From: Planctomycetaceae bacterium
GTDB lineage: Bacteria; Planctomycetota; Planctomycetia; Planctomycetales; Planctomycetaceae
Length of the DNA: 56,000 nucleotides
Direction: 5' to 3'
Assembly (NCBI GenBank): GCA_028284145.1
Contig: JANQSH010000090.1
Coordinates: 1-56,000, forward strand
Positions 1-7,956 of the stretch are shown one piece after another. The position numbers were made by a program, and so were the translations under genes. The notes below the pieces were generated by a model. The model did not search any database. It saw only the letters and a program-made list of their open reading frames with translations, and was not told the origin of the DNA. Numbering within the stretch: position 1 is the stretch's first letter; each line of letters starts with the position of its first letter.

Positions 1-53
1 CACAATTTTGTAAAAGCGTTCACAAATTGATCCCGCAAAAGCTCGGCAGACGG

Positions 54-169
54 CTGGACCGTCAAGACTGGAAATTGGGCTTGATGAATGGGTTTGATGC
101 AGTTGTAAGGAGCGACAAAAGAACGGGGCCTGTTCATCCACACTCCAAAACAAAGCTTTGAAAAGGCAC
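54..169 (+). mobile_element. Repeat family B, copy 1 (MITE-like)
   Basis: This copy aligns over its whole length with the copies at 30722, 38606 and 40851. It shares the CCGTCAAGA start and the CCAAAACAAAGCTTTGA stretch near the end. It is a little longer than the others (about 116 versus 103 bp), with a small internal duplication of the TGGGTTTGATG region. Its flanks no longer read TA. It contains no open frame of its own. Confidence 0.75.
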
Positions 170-203
170 TGACGACGCACATCCAATGCCAATCTCTGCG
201 CTG

Positions 204-248
204 ACCTGCCAGATCTCAAGTCCAGACAGGACAGGGCGACTGGCAGGT
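204..248. other. Stem-loop downstream of aminotransferase gene
   Basis: ACCTGCCAG at 204-212 pairs perfectly with CTGGCAGGT at 240-248 across a 27-nt loop. It lies about 30 bp beyond the stop of the minus-strand aminotransferase gene. There is no U-run after it on the minus strand, so a role as intrinsic terminator is doubtful. Confidence 0.35.
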
Positions 249-280
249 TTACGCTGATGTGTGAGTGTCCTGAGGGGAAT

Positions 281-1471
281 CTACACAGTCAAAAACGCTT
301 CCAGGCGGTCGAAGCCGGCTTCAAGAATCTCCATGCTTGTTGCGAACGAAAGTCGTACATAGCCCGGTGCACCAAACGCATCCCCGGTCACTAACGCGAC
401 GTGTGCTTCTTCCAGTAAAGCCGTGCAAAACTCCGTCGCATTGTTGACCACTTTCCCACCACCCAGCGGACGCCCAAAGTGCTGGCTCACATTGAAGAAG
501 GCATAAAATGCACCACCCGGTTCCACGTAGGAAATGTTTGGGAGCTTCGCCAGTCGCTGTAACACGTATTCGCGACGTTCCGCAAACCTGGCCAGCATGT
601 CTGCCAGGCATTCCTGTGAACCACTCAAAGCTGCAATTGCAGCGTGCTGGCTGATACTGCAGGGATTCGACGTCTGCTGGCTTTGCAACCTGGTTATTGC
701 AGCCGTGAGTTCAACCGGAGCCAGCGTCCAGCCAATCCGCCAGCCGGTCATCGCGTAAGCCTTGCTCACGCCATTGACGATCACGGTCCGTTCGACGACA
801 TCATCGCCAAATGTCGCGAAACTTTTGAACGATGAGCCTTCGTAAATCAGCTTTTCGTAGATCTCATCCGACAGCACCAGGATGTCCTTTTCGACAATCA
901 CGCGGGCGATCGCTTCCAATGTCTCGATGGGAAAAGCCGCCCCGGTCGGATTGCAGGGATTGTTGAGCATCAGCAGCCTGGTCCTGTGAGAGATCGCCTC
1001 TGCGAGATCCTCGGCAGCCAGGCAGAATCCACTCTCTTCGGTCGTTTCCACCAGTACAGGTGTCGCACCGGTCAGTTCCACCAGCGCGCTGTAGCTGACC
1101 CAGTAGGGAGTCGGGATGATCACTTCATCGCCCGGTCCGCACAGCGCGGTCAGCACATTATGAATGGAATGCTTTGCTCCATTGGAGACGGCGATCTGGT
1201 TGATCCCGTATTCCAGACCGTGATCAGCCTTGTACGCATTGGCAATCGCCTGTTTCAGTTCGGGAATTCCGGTCGCCGGAGTGTAATGCGTTGCCCCGTC
1301 GTCCATCGCCTGTTTGGCCGCGTCGCAGATATGCCGGGGCGTGGTAAAATCGGGTTCACCCAGTGTGAATTCATACACCATGACACCAGTACTTTTGAGC
1401 TCTTTCGCCCTGGCAGCGGCGGCAATGGTGGCGGACGGTTTCAGCGTCTGGACAATGGGGGAAAGTTGCAT
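281..1471 (-). CDS. Class I/II PLP-dependent aminotransferase (aspartate aminotransferase type)
   Basis: A fold-type I aminotransferase of 396 residues, likely cytoplasmic, transferring amino groups between an amino acid (probably aspartate) and 2-oxoglutarate. Visible signatures are the NPCNPTG loop (residues 171-177), Asp202 in SDEIYE, which would pair with the pyridine nitrogen, the Schiff-base Lys237 in VSKAYAMTGWRIGW, and a C-terminal GYVRLSF arginine for the substrate carboxylate. The open frame reaches 1501, but the family normally begins with an LSP..Q.L.PSATIA segment, so the ATG at 1471 is preferred; no strong ribosome-binding site separates the two. The gene is monocistronic between repeat-rich spacers. 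The exact substrate (aspartate, prephenate or a branched donor) cannot be read from sequence alone. Confidence 0.9.
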   Translation of the reverse strand: MQLSPIVQTLKPSATIAAAARAKELKSTGVMVYEFTLGEPDFTTPRHICDAAKQAMDDGATHYTPATGIPELKQAIANAYKADHGLEYGINQIAVSNGAKHSIHNVLTALCGPGDEVIIPTPYWVSYSALVELTGATPVLVETTEESGFCLAAEDLAEAISHRTRLLMLNNPCNPTGAAFPIETLEAIARVIVEKDILVLSDEIYEKLIYEGSSFKSFATFGDDVVERTVIVNGVSKAYAMTGWRIGWTLAPVELTAAITRLQSQQTSNPCSISQHAAIAALSGSQECLADMLARFAERREYVLQRLAKLPNISYVEPGGAFYAFFNVSQHFGRPLGGGKVVNNATEFCTALLEEAHVALVTGDAFGAPGYVRLSFATSMEILEAGFDRLEAFLTV

Positions 1472-1623
1472 GATCAATCGGTCTCGTGACAGGTGTGACA
1501 TCCGGCTGTGGAACCGGCTTTATGTCGCTTGAAGCTGCGCTTACGCGACTGATTACCGATTGTTCAACGCTCATCAACCGGCGTCAAGCGTACGATGATG
1601 CCCGATTGCAAGATCCTCTCAGT

Positions 1624-1653
1624 GTATGGCAAAGTTGCGTATGGCAAAGTTGC
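1624..1653. repeat. 15-bp perfect tandem duplication
   Basis: The unit GTATGGCAAAGTTGC is present twice, head to tail, in non-coding DNA. Other tandem duplications of this size in the window are at 13411, 23145 and 50955. Confidence 0.9.
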
Positions 1654-1714
1654 GGAAAAATCCTCACGCAGCAATGGCGGTTGAGCAGAGGAAGGGTGTG
1701 GGCTGCCTCCTCTC

Positions 1715-1754
1715 TCATCAAACTGGACGTGCGGATTTCCCGCATCAGGCTTCC
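1715..1754. repeat. Palindromic segment in the 1472-2102 spacer
   Basis: TGCGG and CCGCA arms around a short loop form the core of a longer imperfect palindrome, with outer CTG/CAG pairing. From memory, similar hairpins occur near bacterial group II intron reverse transcriptase genes, but no reverse transcriptase frame is present here. The origin is unproven. Confidence 0.35.
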
Positions 1755-1842
1755 CCGGAAACTCCCGGTGACAGGCATGCACAAGCAATCCACAATGGCA
1801 GGTTCATAACAAACGCAAACCAGGAGTTTGCAAATGGGTGTC

Positions 1843-2050
1843 GTTTGTCTGCGAGAGAAAGAATCAGACAGAAATAGAGCAGTTTCCCTTTTCACGTGAC
1901 GGTTTTCGCTCGTGAGAGTCTGCATTTGAAGGCCAAAAGATGATTTTCGCGCCACAGAAGAGTGTAATGCGCAATAGCCGCATTACACATTAAGAAAAAC
2001 AGGGCAATGCGGTATTTTTCCGGGCGAACGTGTTGTGTGGCAACGCAGTT
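1843..2050 (+). repeat. Repeat family D, copy 1, interrupted by a family A element
   Basis: It matches the minus-strand copy at 14945-15166 on both sides of the A insertion. The left part shares GTTTGTCTGC and AGAATCAGAC; the right part shares CAGGGCAAT, CGGTATTTTTC and TGGCAAC. CCGCATT (1978-1984) and AATGCGG (2006-2012) form a hairpin. The A copy sits at a TA just left of this hairpin. Confidence 0.75.
1877..1974 (+). mobile_element. Repeat family A, copy 1 (MITE-like), TA/TA flanked
   Basis: A diverged member beginning GAGCAGTTT and ending near GTGTAATGCGC. It is flanked by TA at 1875-1876 and 1975-1976. It is inserted in repeat D; the empty site is preserved in the D copy at 14945-15166. 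Confidence 0.75.
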
Positions 2051-2102
2051 GACGAGTCCTCTCGCGACACAATCCTGGCATAAAACTGTGCGATCGTCGC
2101 TA

Positions 2103-2582
2103 TCATTCCGATGTCGGACGTTCGGCATTTTCCTGTCGGTGCAGTTCATTCAACTGCTCCTGCAGCATCTTCTGCCTGCTCTCAATTTCCGCCATGCGTG
2201 CTTTGGTGTGTATAAACGTTGCGGTGAAATCGCTCAGCCCAAGCATCAGCACCCACAATGCAATCAACAGGACGGCCAACCAGTAAAAACCGAATAGCAT
2301 TTCGTGCCGCTTCCAGTCGATCGCGATGTCACCAAAGGGGATCATCACGCCGATGAGAATCAGCAGAATCGCCACCTGAACCCGGCGGCGAAACCGTCCC
2401 CGTTCGAGCCACTCGTCTTCCTGACGCTCGCGAAGTGACTGCTTCGAGACATTCCGGTCTTCGTCGAGTTCAGGGTGAGACAACGGCGGTCGTCGGTGAC
2501 GAATGTGGGTTATCAACATCACGATTCCGGCTACGATCAACGCACCTCCCACACTGGCAGAGATCATCCATTCCTGCATCAT
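2103..2582 (-). CDS. Small three-helix membrane protein with C-terminal coiled coil
   Basis: I do not recognise a named family for this 159-residue protein. It shows three hydrophobic segments: about residues 8-26 (VGGALIVAGIVMLI), 70-90 (VAILLILIGVMIPFG) and 100-120 (FYWLAVLLIALWVLMLG). A charged stretch between the first two is rich in Arg, Asp and Glu. The last 35 residues are predicted to be helical and coiled-coil-like (EIESRQKMLQEQLNEL). A GGAG lies just upstream of the paired ATG codons at 2582 and 2579. It ends next to the repeat-rich spacer and is divergent from nothing obvious; the M28 peptidase gene lies upstream on the same strand, 41 bp away, so the two may be co-transcribed. No function is assigned. 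Confidence 0.6.
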   Translation of the reverse strand: MMQEWMISASVGGALIVAGIVMLITHIRHRRPPLSHPELDEDRNVSKQSLRERQEDEWLERGRFRRRVQVAILLILIGVMIPFGDIAIDWKRHEMLFGFYWLAVLLIALWVLMLGLSDFTATFIHTKARMAEIESRQKMLQEQLNELHRQENAERPTSE

Positions 2583-2622
2583 TCTGCTCCGCCCGTTTTT
2601 ATATTGCTGTTTTGATCGTGGG

Positions 2623-3630
2623 TTATTGTCGGCGGGGACGCAGAGGCACCGGCATACGGGGCATCTCTTCCAGCCAGACGAGTGTGACCAGTGCCACTTT
2701 TGCCAGGCTCTCGCCCGAACAATTCAACGGAATATCCTGCTGGGTATGCCAGTAGGGATAATCGAAGTCGATGACGTTGGCGGTCGGGATGCCGGCAATT
2801 TCATTCAACGGTACGTGATCGTCATTGACCGCATGTTTGGGGGTGGCGATAAACTCCCGTACGCGCAATCGGGCCGCCGTCGCCCACAGACTTTTTGTCA
2901 CCTGCGGGGCGTATTTGGTGAGACTGTTGCGTTCCTGAAAAATCTCCAGATTACGGTCGCCGATCATGTCCAGAACCAGCCCGCATATGTAACGATGTCT
3001 GGTCGGATTGTTCACATAATCTTTCGAGAAGTGTTCCGAGCCAATGAAGTATTTGTCTCGCTCATCGTTGTAGACCAGTTCTTCCGCGTCGAAGATCACC
3101 ATGTCGACGCCGTAACGTGGCTTCAGGTCTTTCATGTGGTGGGCCATTTCCATAAACAGCGCCACTCCACTGGCACCATCATTGGCACCGATGAACCGAC
3201 CACGCGGATTGAACCGGTCGCGATCTGGGAACGGGCGGGTGTCGTAATGACAGCCGAGCAACACACGTTCGGTTGCCTGTGGATTCCAACTGATAACCAT
3301 GTTGGCCAGGCGAATCGGTCTCCCCGTGTTGGGATGCGGATGGTCAAACGCCTGGTACTTCACCTGGGCACCGAATTTGACGAAATGGTCCTGAATCAGC
3401 TTCTGTTGCGCTGCCATTCCTGGTGTACCGCTGACCCTCGGTCCGATTTTGCAGACCTGCAGCAGGTAGTCATAAGCACGTTTCGCGTTCGGTTTGAGTT
3501 CGGCTCCGTTGGCCGTCTGATGTGAACTGAACAGCAGGGCCGCTACCAAAACTGTCGCACAAACAAGAGCGGCCAGAAGGGGCCACTGGCGATTGGCTTG
3601 TATTTGTTTTTTCGTTGTTGATTCCGACAT
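2623..3630 (-). CDS. M28-family zinc aminopeptidase / glutaminyl cyclase-like protein
   Basis: A 335-residue membrane-anchored or exported protein of the M28 peptidase fold, which hydrolyses N-terminal residues or cyclises N-terminal glutamine. One uncleaved or signal-type hydrophobic segment spans about residues 17-35. Metal and catalytic residues are visible: HYDTR (His128), GANDGASG (Asp151), DAEE (Glu183/Glu184), LDMIGD (Asp221) and a late His in YPYWHTQQD. The spacing and the PYWHTQQD ending resemble glutaminyl-peptide cyclotransferase-like members more than classical aminopeptidases, but the activity is undecided. The ATG at 3630 is chosen because it directly precedes the signal segment and follows GGAACAGG; the longer frame to 3753 has no signal-like start. 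Confidence 0.85.
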   Translation of the reverse strand: MSESTTKKQIQANRQWPLLAALVCATVLVAALLFSSHQTANGAELKPNAKRAYDYLLQVCKIGPRVSGTPGMAAQQKLIQDHFVKFGAQVKYQAFDHPHPNTGRPIRLANMVISWNPQATERVLLGCHYDTRPFPDRDRFNPRGRFIGANDGASGVALFMEMAHHMKDLKPRYGVDMVIFDAEELVYNDERDKYFIGSEHFSKDYVNNPTRHRYICGLVLDMIGDRNLEIFQERNSLTKYAPQVTKSLWATAARLRVREFIATPKHAVNDDHVPLNEIAGIPTANVIDFDYPYWHTQQDIPLNCSGESLAKVALVTLVWLEEMPRMPVPLRPRRQ

Positions 3631-3875
3631 CACCTGTTCCGGAGATAGTTGAGAAAGGATCAAAGTGAATGAACACCGCATGGTTTGTACGATAGCCCAT
3701 GACTGGCGATCTCGACAAGCGGGTGCGGTTTTCATCCACTCCTTTCGCGCCAACTGTTAATGGGCGAGTGAAATTGAGGCGTCACCCTTTTTCCAGCCTC
3801 CACGACAGGATACACTCCAGGAAAGCGTGAAATGGTTTCCCAATGCGTTGAATGTCTCAAAAAACAGGGTAAATC

Positions 3876-4076
3876 GTGCAAATTTCGATCAACAGTGAAC
3901 GTAAAGACATTCCCGAGGGAATGACCATCTCTGCTCTGCTTCAATCGCTGGAGATGCAGCCGAAGTACGTCGCCGTCGAACGAAACCGCGAACTGGTTCC
4001 CCGCGTTCAACATGCCGATTGCCAACTGGCTGATGGCGATGAACTGGAGATCGTCACGCTGGTGGGGGGAGGATAA
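3876..4076 (+). CDS. thiS: Sulfur carrier protein ThiS
   Basis: A 66-residue beta-grasp protein that carries sulfur as a C-terminal thiocarboxylate for thiazole formation in thiamin synthesis. It begins with a GTG codon and ends in LVGGG, giving the obligatory Gly-Gly terminus that is adenylated by ThiF. Length and the [16 protein letters not shown] ending are typical of ThiS. It sits 82 bp before thiG on the same strand, the usual order. No TPP riboswitch could be recognised in the 240 bp upstream. Confidence 0.92.
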   Translation: MQISINSERKDIPEGMTISALLQSLEMQPKYVAVERNRELVPRVQHADCQLADGDELEIVTLVGGG

Positions 4077-4158
4077 CCGTCACGTATGAAATTGCGAATT
4101 GTCGCTGGCTACCACCAACCCGCACCGTTCACACTTTGAAGAATTGCCAGGCAGTACC

Positions 4159-4992
4159 ATGTCGACTGACACCGCTTTTAATCCCCTTATGACGCTGGGT
4201 TCGCACGTTTTTCAATCTCGTTTGATTGTCGGAACGGGCAAATACGATACGTACAATTTGATGCGGGATTGTCTCGAAGCGAGTGGTTCGGAAGTGATTA
4301 CCGTCGCCGTCCGTCGCGAACGCTTAATCGACGCAGACGGATACAACATTCTCGATTTCATTGACCTCGATCGTTACACCATTCTGCCGAATACCGCCGG
4401 CTGCTTTTCCTCTGAAGATGCCGTGCGGGTGGCGCGGCTGGGGCGCGAGATACTCGAAGGGTTGGAAAACCCGGGTGCGGATTGGGTGAAACTGGAAGTG
4501 CTGGGTGATACGAAGACGTTGCTTCCTGATCCGGTTGCGACATTGCAGGCGACTGAAGAATTGGTGAAGGATGGTTTTCAGGTTCTTTGTTACACGACCG
4601 ATGATCCGATCACCGCGCGGCGACTGAAAGAAGCGGGAGCAACTTCCGTCATGCCGGCAGGTAGTCCCATCGGCAGCGGGCAGGGAATTCTCAACCCCAA
4701 CAACATTCGCATCTGCATTGAGTATTTGAAGGAGAACGATCCTGATTATCCGGTGATTGTCGATGCGGGTGTTGGCACGGCAAGCGACGTCTGCTTCGCA
4801 ATGGAGCTGGGTTGCGACGGCGTGCTGCTCAATACTGGTATCGCCGGTGCGGAAGACCCGTTGACGATGGCGGTGGCGATGAAACTGGCCTGCCAGTCTG
4901 GTTATCAGGCGGCCCGGGCAGGTCGCATTCCGCGTAAACTGTACGCGACGGCGAGCAGTCCGGAATCGGGCATCGTCGCACCAGGACGGTGA
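4159..4992 (+). CDS. thiG: Thiazole synthase ThiG
   Basis: A 277-residue TIM-barrel enzyme that condenses deoxyxylulose phosphate, dehydroglycine and ThiS-thiocarboxylate into the thiazole phosphate moiety of thiamin. Visible landmarks are RLIVGTGKY near residues 21-29, PNTAGC (77-82), the Schiff-base Lys111 in WVKLEVLGD, and the phosphate-binding [12 protein letters not shown] and DAGVGTASD loops. The frame extends upstream to a TTG at 4099. The ATG at 4159 is preferred because family alignments begin close to this point and AGG lies 7 nt upstream. It probably forms an operon with thiS. Confidence 0.95.
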   Translation: MSTDTAFNPLMTLGSHVFQSRLIVGTGKYDTYNLMRDCLEASGSEVITVAVRRERLIDADGYNILDFIDLDRYTILPNTAGCFSSEDAVRVARLGREILEGLENPGADWVKLEVLGDTKTLLPDPVATLQATEELVKDGFQVLCYTTDDPITARRLKEAGATSVMPAGSPIGSGQGILNPNNIRICIEYLKENDPDYPVIVDAGVGTASDVCFAMELGCDGVLLNTGIAGAEDPLTMAVAMKLACQSGYQAARAGRIPRKLYATASSPESGIVAPGR

Positions 4993-5327
4993 TGAACGTA
5001 GCCCTGTCAAAATGTACGACTCCCAGGTGAAGAAAGAAACCAGTGAAGCGTCACGAAACACACCAATCATGTGCAAACCGCACTCATTTGGTGGATTTCG
5101 TTTCACTCCACCCTGTGTCAGATTCTGACCGCACACTCAGTACTGTTAAATCCAAGTTAATCCACTGGCTCTGCCGGTGGTTCTGACTTTCTTCCAGCAT
5201 TGGTTGTTCGTTGAGTGACCGCACGCCGTCGCTTACACTTTGAACTCCGTGGATTGACGTGTCGAGGGTGTGCTGTCGCTCCACCGGCAACCACCAGAAT
5301 GACTCAGAATTCCTGCAGGACGATTTA
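4993..5327. other. Spacer with a relic of repeat family E
   Basis: No gene is seen. On the minus strand, 5035-5115 carries a decayed match to the hairpin repeat at 23283-23346, sharing GTGAAAC and CCAAATGA blocks. Confidence 0.4.
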
Positions 5328-6464
5328 ATGAAATTTGAAACACGCTGTGTCCATACCGGTGTCGACAAGGACGCGACCTATTTGAGTGCGACCACCCCGA
5401 TTTACACTTCGTCGACTTTCCGCTGGGACGACTCCGAGACAAATCGGGGGTTTGACTACACCCGTAGCGGCAATCCCACACGACAGGCGTTGGAAGAAAA
5501 TATCGCATCGCTGGAAGGGGGCATCGATTGTAAAGCCACCGCGACCGGGATGGCGGCTGTCACAGCGACGATGCAACTCTTCAAACCAGGTGACCATATT
5601 ATCGCGGGCGATGATATTTACGGCGGAACATACCGTTTGTTTCATCAGTGTTATTCGCGATTCGGCATCGATTTCAGCTTTGTCAAGATGTCGAATCCCG
5701 ATTCCATCAAAGAGGCGATTCGTCCGGAAACCAAAGGTATTTGGATCGAAACGCCAAGCAATCCGCTGATGAATATCACCGATCTGCAGGCCGTTTCAGA
5801 CATCGCAAAAGAGATCAACGCCATTACGATTGCGGACAACACATTCATGTCACCCTATCTGCAACGTCCGTTCGAGAATGGCATCGACATCGTCATGCAC
5901 TCCACGACGAAGTATCTCAACGGGCATTCGGATGTCGTCGGCGGCTGCGTCGTCACACGCACCGATGAACACAAAGAGCGGATTGCCTTTCATGTTAACG
6001 CACTGGGCATTTCCTGTTCGCCGTTTGACGCCTGGCTGGTACTCCGCGGCGTGAAAACTCTCGGCCCGCGGATGGAAGCCCACCAGCGCGCTGCAACAGC
6101 CATCGCTGATTTTCTGGTGAATCATCCCAAAGTGGAAAAAGTTTACTATCCCGGCTTTGCTGATCATCCCGGCCACGAAATCGCCAGGCGTCAGCAATCC
6201 GGATTTGGTGCGATGATGAGTTTCGACGTCAAAGGAACCCGTGCTGACGCTGATAAGGTTCTCACAGGCACGAAATTCTTTCAGTTGGCGGAATCACTCG
6301 GCGGTGTGGAGAGTCTGATTGCCTATCCGGAAACGATGAGCCACGCTTCGATCAGTGAAGAGGCTCGCCGTGAAGCGGGGATCAAGGAGACGACGATCCG
6401 ACTTTCATGTGGCATTGAACACCCGGATGATCTGATCACGGATTTGGAAGCGGCATTGGGATAA
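5328..6464 (+). CDS. Cystathionine gamma-synthase / gamma-lyase family PLP enzyme
   Basis: A 378-residue Cys/Met-metabolism PLP enzyme. Members make or cleave cystathionine, or sulfhydrylate acyl-homoserine, in the cytoplasm. YTRSGNPTR (residues 44-52), the ATATGMAA segment near 70-77, D-N-T (180-182) and the Schiff-base Lys195 in HSTTKYLNGHSDVVGG are all intact. The C-terminal SLGGVESL and HPDDLITDL motifs are also present. The ATG at 5328 follows AGGA and gives the family's usual start; the longer frame from 5259 encodes no conserved residues. Synthase versus lyase cannot be settled from this sequence. It is flanked by unrelated genes, so it is probably monocistronic. Confidence 0.9.
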   Translation: MKFETRCVHTGVDKDATYLSATTPIYTSSTFRWDDSETNRGFDYTRSGNPTRQALEENIASLEGGIDCKATATGMAAVTATMQLFKPGDHIIAGDDIYGGTYRLFHQCYSRFGIDFSFVKMSNPDSIKEAIRPETKGIWIETPSNPLMNITDLQAVSDIAKEINAITIADNTFMSPYLQRPFENGIDIVMHSTTKYLNGHSDVVGGCVVTRTDEHKERIAFHVNALGISCSPFDAWLVLRGVKTLGPRMEAHQRAATAIADFLVNHPKVEKVYYPGFADHPGHEIARRQQSGFGAMMSFDVKGTRADADKVLTGTKFFQLAESLGGVESLIAYPETMSHASISEEARREAGIKETTIRLSCGIEHPDDLITDLEAALG

Positions 6465-6508
6465 CGAGCAATCCTCACGTCGTGTCTTTGGGCGATTGAT
6501 TTTTCTTA

Positions 6509-6537
6509 TTAACTCACATTGACCAACTGATTATAAT
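6509..6537 (+). promoter_or_regulatory. Putative sigma-70-type promoter of the DUF1508/PIN pair
   Basis: TTAACT (6509-6514), 17-bp spacer and a perfect TATAAT (6532-6537), 50 bp upstream of the DUF1508 gene start. The -35 matches consensus at four of six positions. Confidence 0.45.
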
Positions 6538-6587
6538 GCATCGAGATGTAACGGCCCTGCACATAACATCGACTATCGGGTGAAAAC

Positions 6588-7085
6588 ATGGCTGCCAAAT
6601 TCCAACTCAAAAAGGCAAAAAACGGAAAGATCTATTTCAATTTGCTTTCGAGCAAAGGTGAAGTGATTTTGACGAGCCAGATGTACGCTTCGAAAGCGAC
6701 GGCGAAAAAGGGAATTGCAGCCGTTCGTGTCAACTCCCAAGAAAAAACACAGTTCGAACGTCGAATTAACAAGAAGGGCCAACACTACTTTGTATTGAAG
6801 GCAAAAAACCATCAGGTGATAGGTCATAGCGAGGCCTATTCCGGAGCGGCAATTGTCAATCGCCGCGTAACTTCGGCAATGAGGAACGCTCCCCGTGCGA
6901 TGACGGAAGACATGTATCCTTCCGTTTCATCTGAACAATGTGAAAATCAAGACCGGCAATACAGCGTTCGAGAAAAAAGAGAAACGACCGACATTTTTTT
7001 CCGCGATGACTTGGTCTTCTCTGGAGATTGTCCAGCGGATCTCTCCGTACGGCACGATGACTATTTATATGGGGATGCTCGGTGA
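6588..7085 (+). CDS. DUF1508 (YegP-like) protein with a VapB-like C-terminal tail; putative antitoxin
   Basis: A 165-residue protein in two parts. Residues 1-100 hold two tandem DUF1508/YegP repeats (KFQLKKAKNGKIYFNLLSSKG and RRINKKGQHYFVLKAKN), each a small beta-beta-alpha unit with a YAS/YSG-type turn. Residues 100-165 are a hydrophilic tail ending in DLSVRHDDYLYGD, which resembles the C-terminal toxin-binding tails of antitoxins encoded next to PIN toxins. The gene ends GTGA, where the GTG start of the PIN gene overlaps its TGA stop. Antitoxin activity is an inference from this coupling and the tail. The pair is A/T-richer than its neighbours by eye, which fits acquisition by transfer. YegP proteins elsewhere are usually encoded alone. 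Confidence 0.75.
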   Translation: MAAKFQLKKAKNGKIYFNLLSSKGEVILTSQMYASKATAKKGIAAVRVNSQEKTQFERRINKKGQHYFVLKAKNHQVIGHSEAYSGAAIVNRRVTSAMRNAPRAMTEDMYPSVSSEQCENQDRQYSVREKRETTDIFFRDDLVFSGDCPADLSVRHDDYLYGDAR

Positions 7086-7492
7086 TTTTTGTTGACACCA
7101 GTGCATTCGTAGCAAGATTCATCGAGAAGGATCAGTTTCACAGTATCGCGATGCAATACTGGACTGAAATCAGAGACCAGGATCTTCGAGTTTATACTTC
7201 AAATTACGTTCTGAGTGAAACCATCAACTTGATGGTACAATGGACACCCTACGAATTCGCATTGCAAGTGGCCGAATTGCTCTATCAATCCGAAGTACTG
7301 GAAATTCTCCGACCTGATGAATCTATTGAAATTGGTGCCATCGACTTCCTGAAGATGCACGCCGTCCGAAAAATTGGATTCATCGATTGCGTTTCATTCA
7401 GGTTGATGCAAGAAAATGATCTCTCTTCAGCATTCACATTCGACCGGCATTTTGAAATTGCTGGTTTCGAAATGGTTCCACCTTCTCCATAG
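7082..7492 (+). CDS. PIN-domain ribonuclease, putative VapC-like toxin
   Basis: A 136-residue PIN-fold protein, the usual length for VapC. The four acidic residues that coordinate magnesium are in place: Asp5 (FVDTSAF), Glu46 (LSETINL), Asp102 (IDCVSF) and Asp121 (TFDRHF). VapC-type toxins cleave tRNA or rRNA when freed from their antitoxin; the RNA target here is unknown. The GTG start overlaps the stop codon of the DUF1508 gene by four bases, implying translational coupling and matched production. It ends 21 bp before the convergent DUF1992 gene. Confidence 0.88.
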   Translation: MIFVDTSAFVARFIEKDQFHSIAMQYWTEIRDQDLRVYTSNYVLSETINLMVQWTPYEFALQVAELLYQSEVLEILRPDESIEIGAIDFLKMHAVRKIGFIDCVSFRLMQENDLSSAFTFDRHFEIAGFEMVPPSP

Positions 7493-7513
7493 CCTCTTTG
7501 CCAATATCCAAGT

Positions 7514-7936
7514 TCATGTTTGACCTTCCCGCCAGCGGGTCAGTTCCGCTTCCACATCGATCGGTGAAATGCCATCTGCTGGTCCCGGTTGATGTGCAAA
7601 GTGTGCCCGTTTTACCGTCTCTCGCAATTTTTCCAGCAGACTGCGCACTGCAATTTCGCTCGTCATCTGCCCGATCCGTTCGCGAGTCTTTTCCACTTCC
7701 AGACGGGCCTGCAGAATGGGAGGTAGCGCGGTAATCTCTTCGCGCTTCAACTTCTCTTTGATCCACCAGTTCTCATCGGGTGGCTCATCGATGCCGGGAA
7801 TCGGTTGACCAAACCCAGACAAGCTTTCAAACGCACCCTCGGCCATCGCCTCGCGAATTCTCCGTTCGGTCAGCGACTCCCAACTTTCGTTTGGACGTCG
7901 ATCACTCGGAGAACTATCACCACGCACATCTGTCAT
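7514..7936 (-). CDS. DUF1992 protein (DnaJ-related, YhdN/DNAJC28-like)
   Basis: A 140-residue protein of the DUF1992 family, whose eukaryotic relative is DNAJC28; its biochemical role is not established. The family core is visible: ERRIREAMAEGAFESLSGFGQPI near residues 25-48, followed by the NWWIKEKLKREEI segment and a long helical region with ALPPILQARLEVEKTRERI. No transmembrane segment or signal peptide is seen. It lies 20 bp downstream of galM on the same strand and could be its distal operon partner. Confidence 0.8.
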   Translation of the reverse strand: MTDVRGDSSPSDRRPNESWESLTERRIREAMAEGAFESLSGFGQPIPGIDEPPDENWWIKEKLKREEITALPPILQARLEVEKTRERIGQMTSEIAVRSLLEKLRETVKRAHFAHQPGPADGISPIDVEAELTRWREGQT

Positions 7937-7956
7937 CCGCCCTTCTCCCCAGTCGA

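Noticed and set aside
2503..3525. 340-residue open frame opposite the M28 peptidase
   Set aside because: It is the antisense of a gene with intact catalytic motifs and shows no domain or ribosome-binding site.
3631..3875. TPP riboswitch upstream of thiS
   Set aside because: The CTGAGA and ACCTGATC core motifs are absent on the plus strand.
4324..5136. 270-residue open frame opposite thiG
   Set aside because: Antisense shadow of a well-conserved gene; composition is Arg/His-rich as expected from reversed codons.
6588..7085. Simple housekeeping YegP gene unrelated to the PIN gene
   Set aside because: The four-base overlap and the long tail with HDDYLYGD argue for a coupled pair, so an independent gene is the less likely reading.
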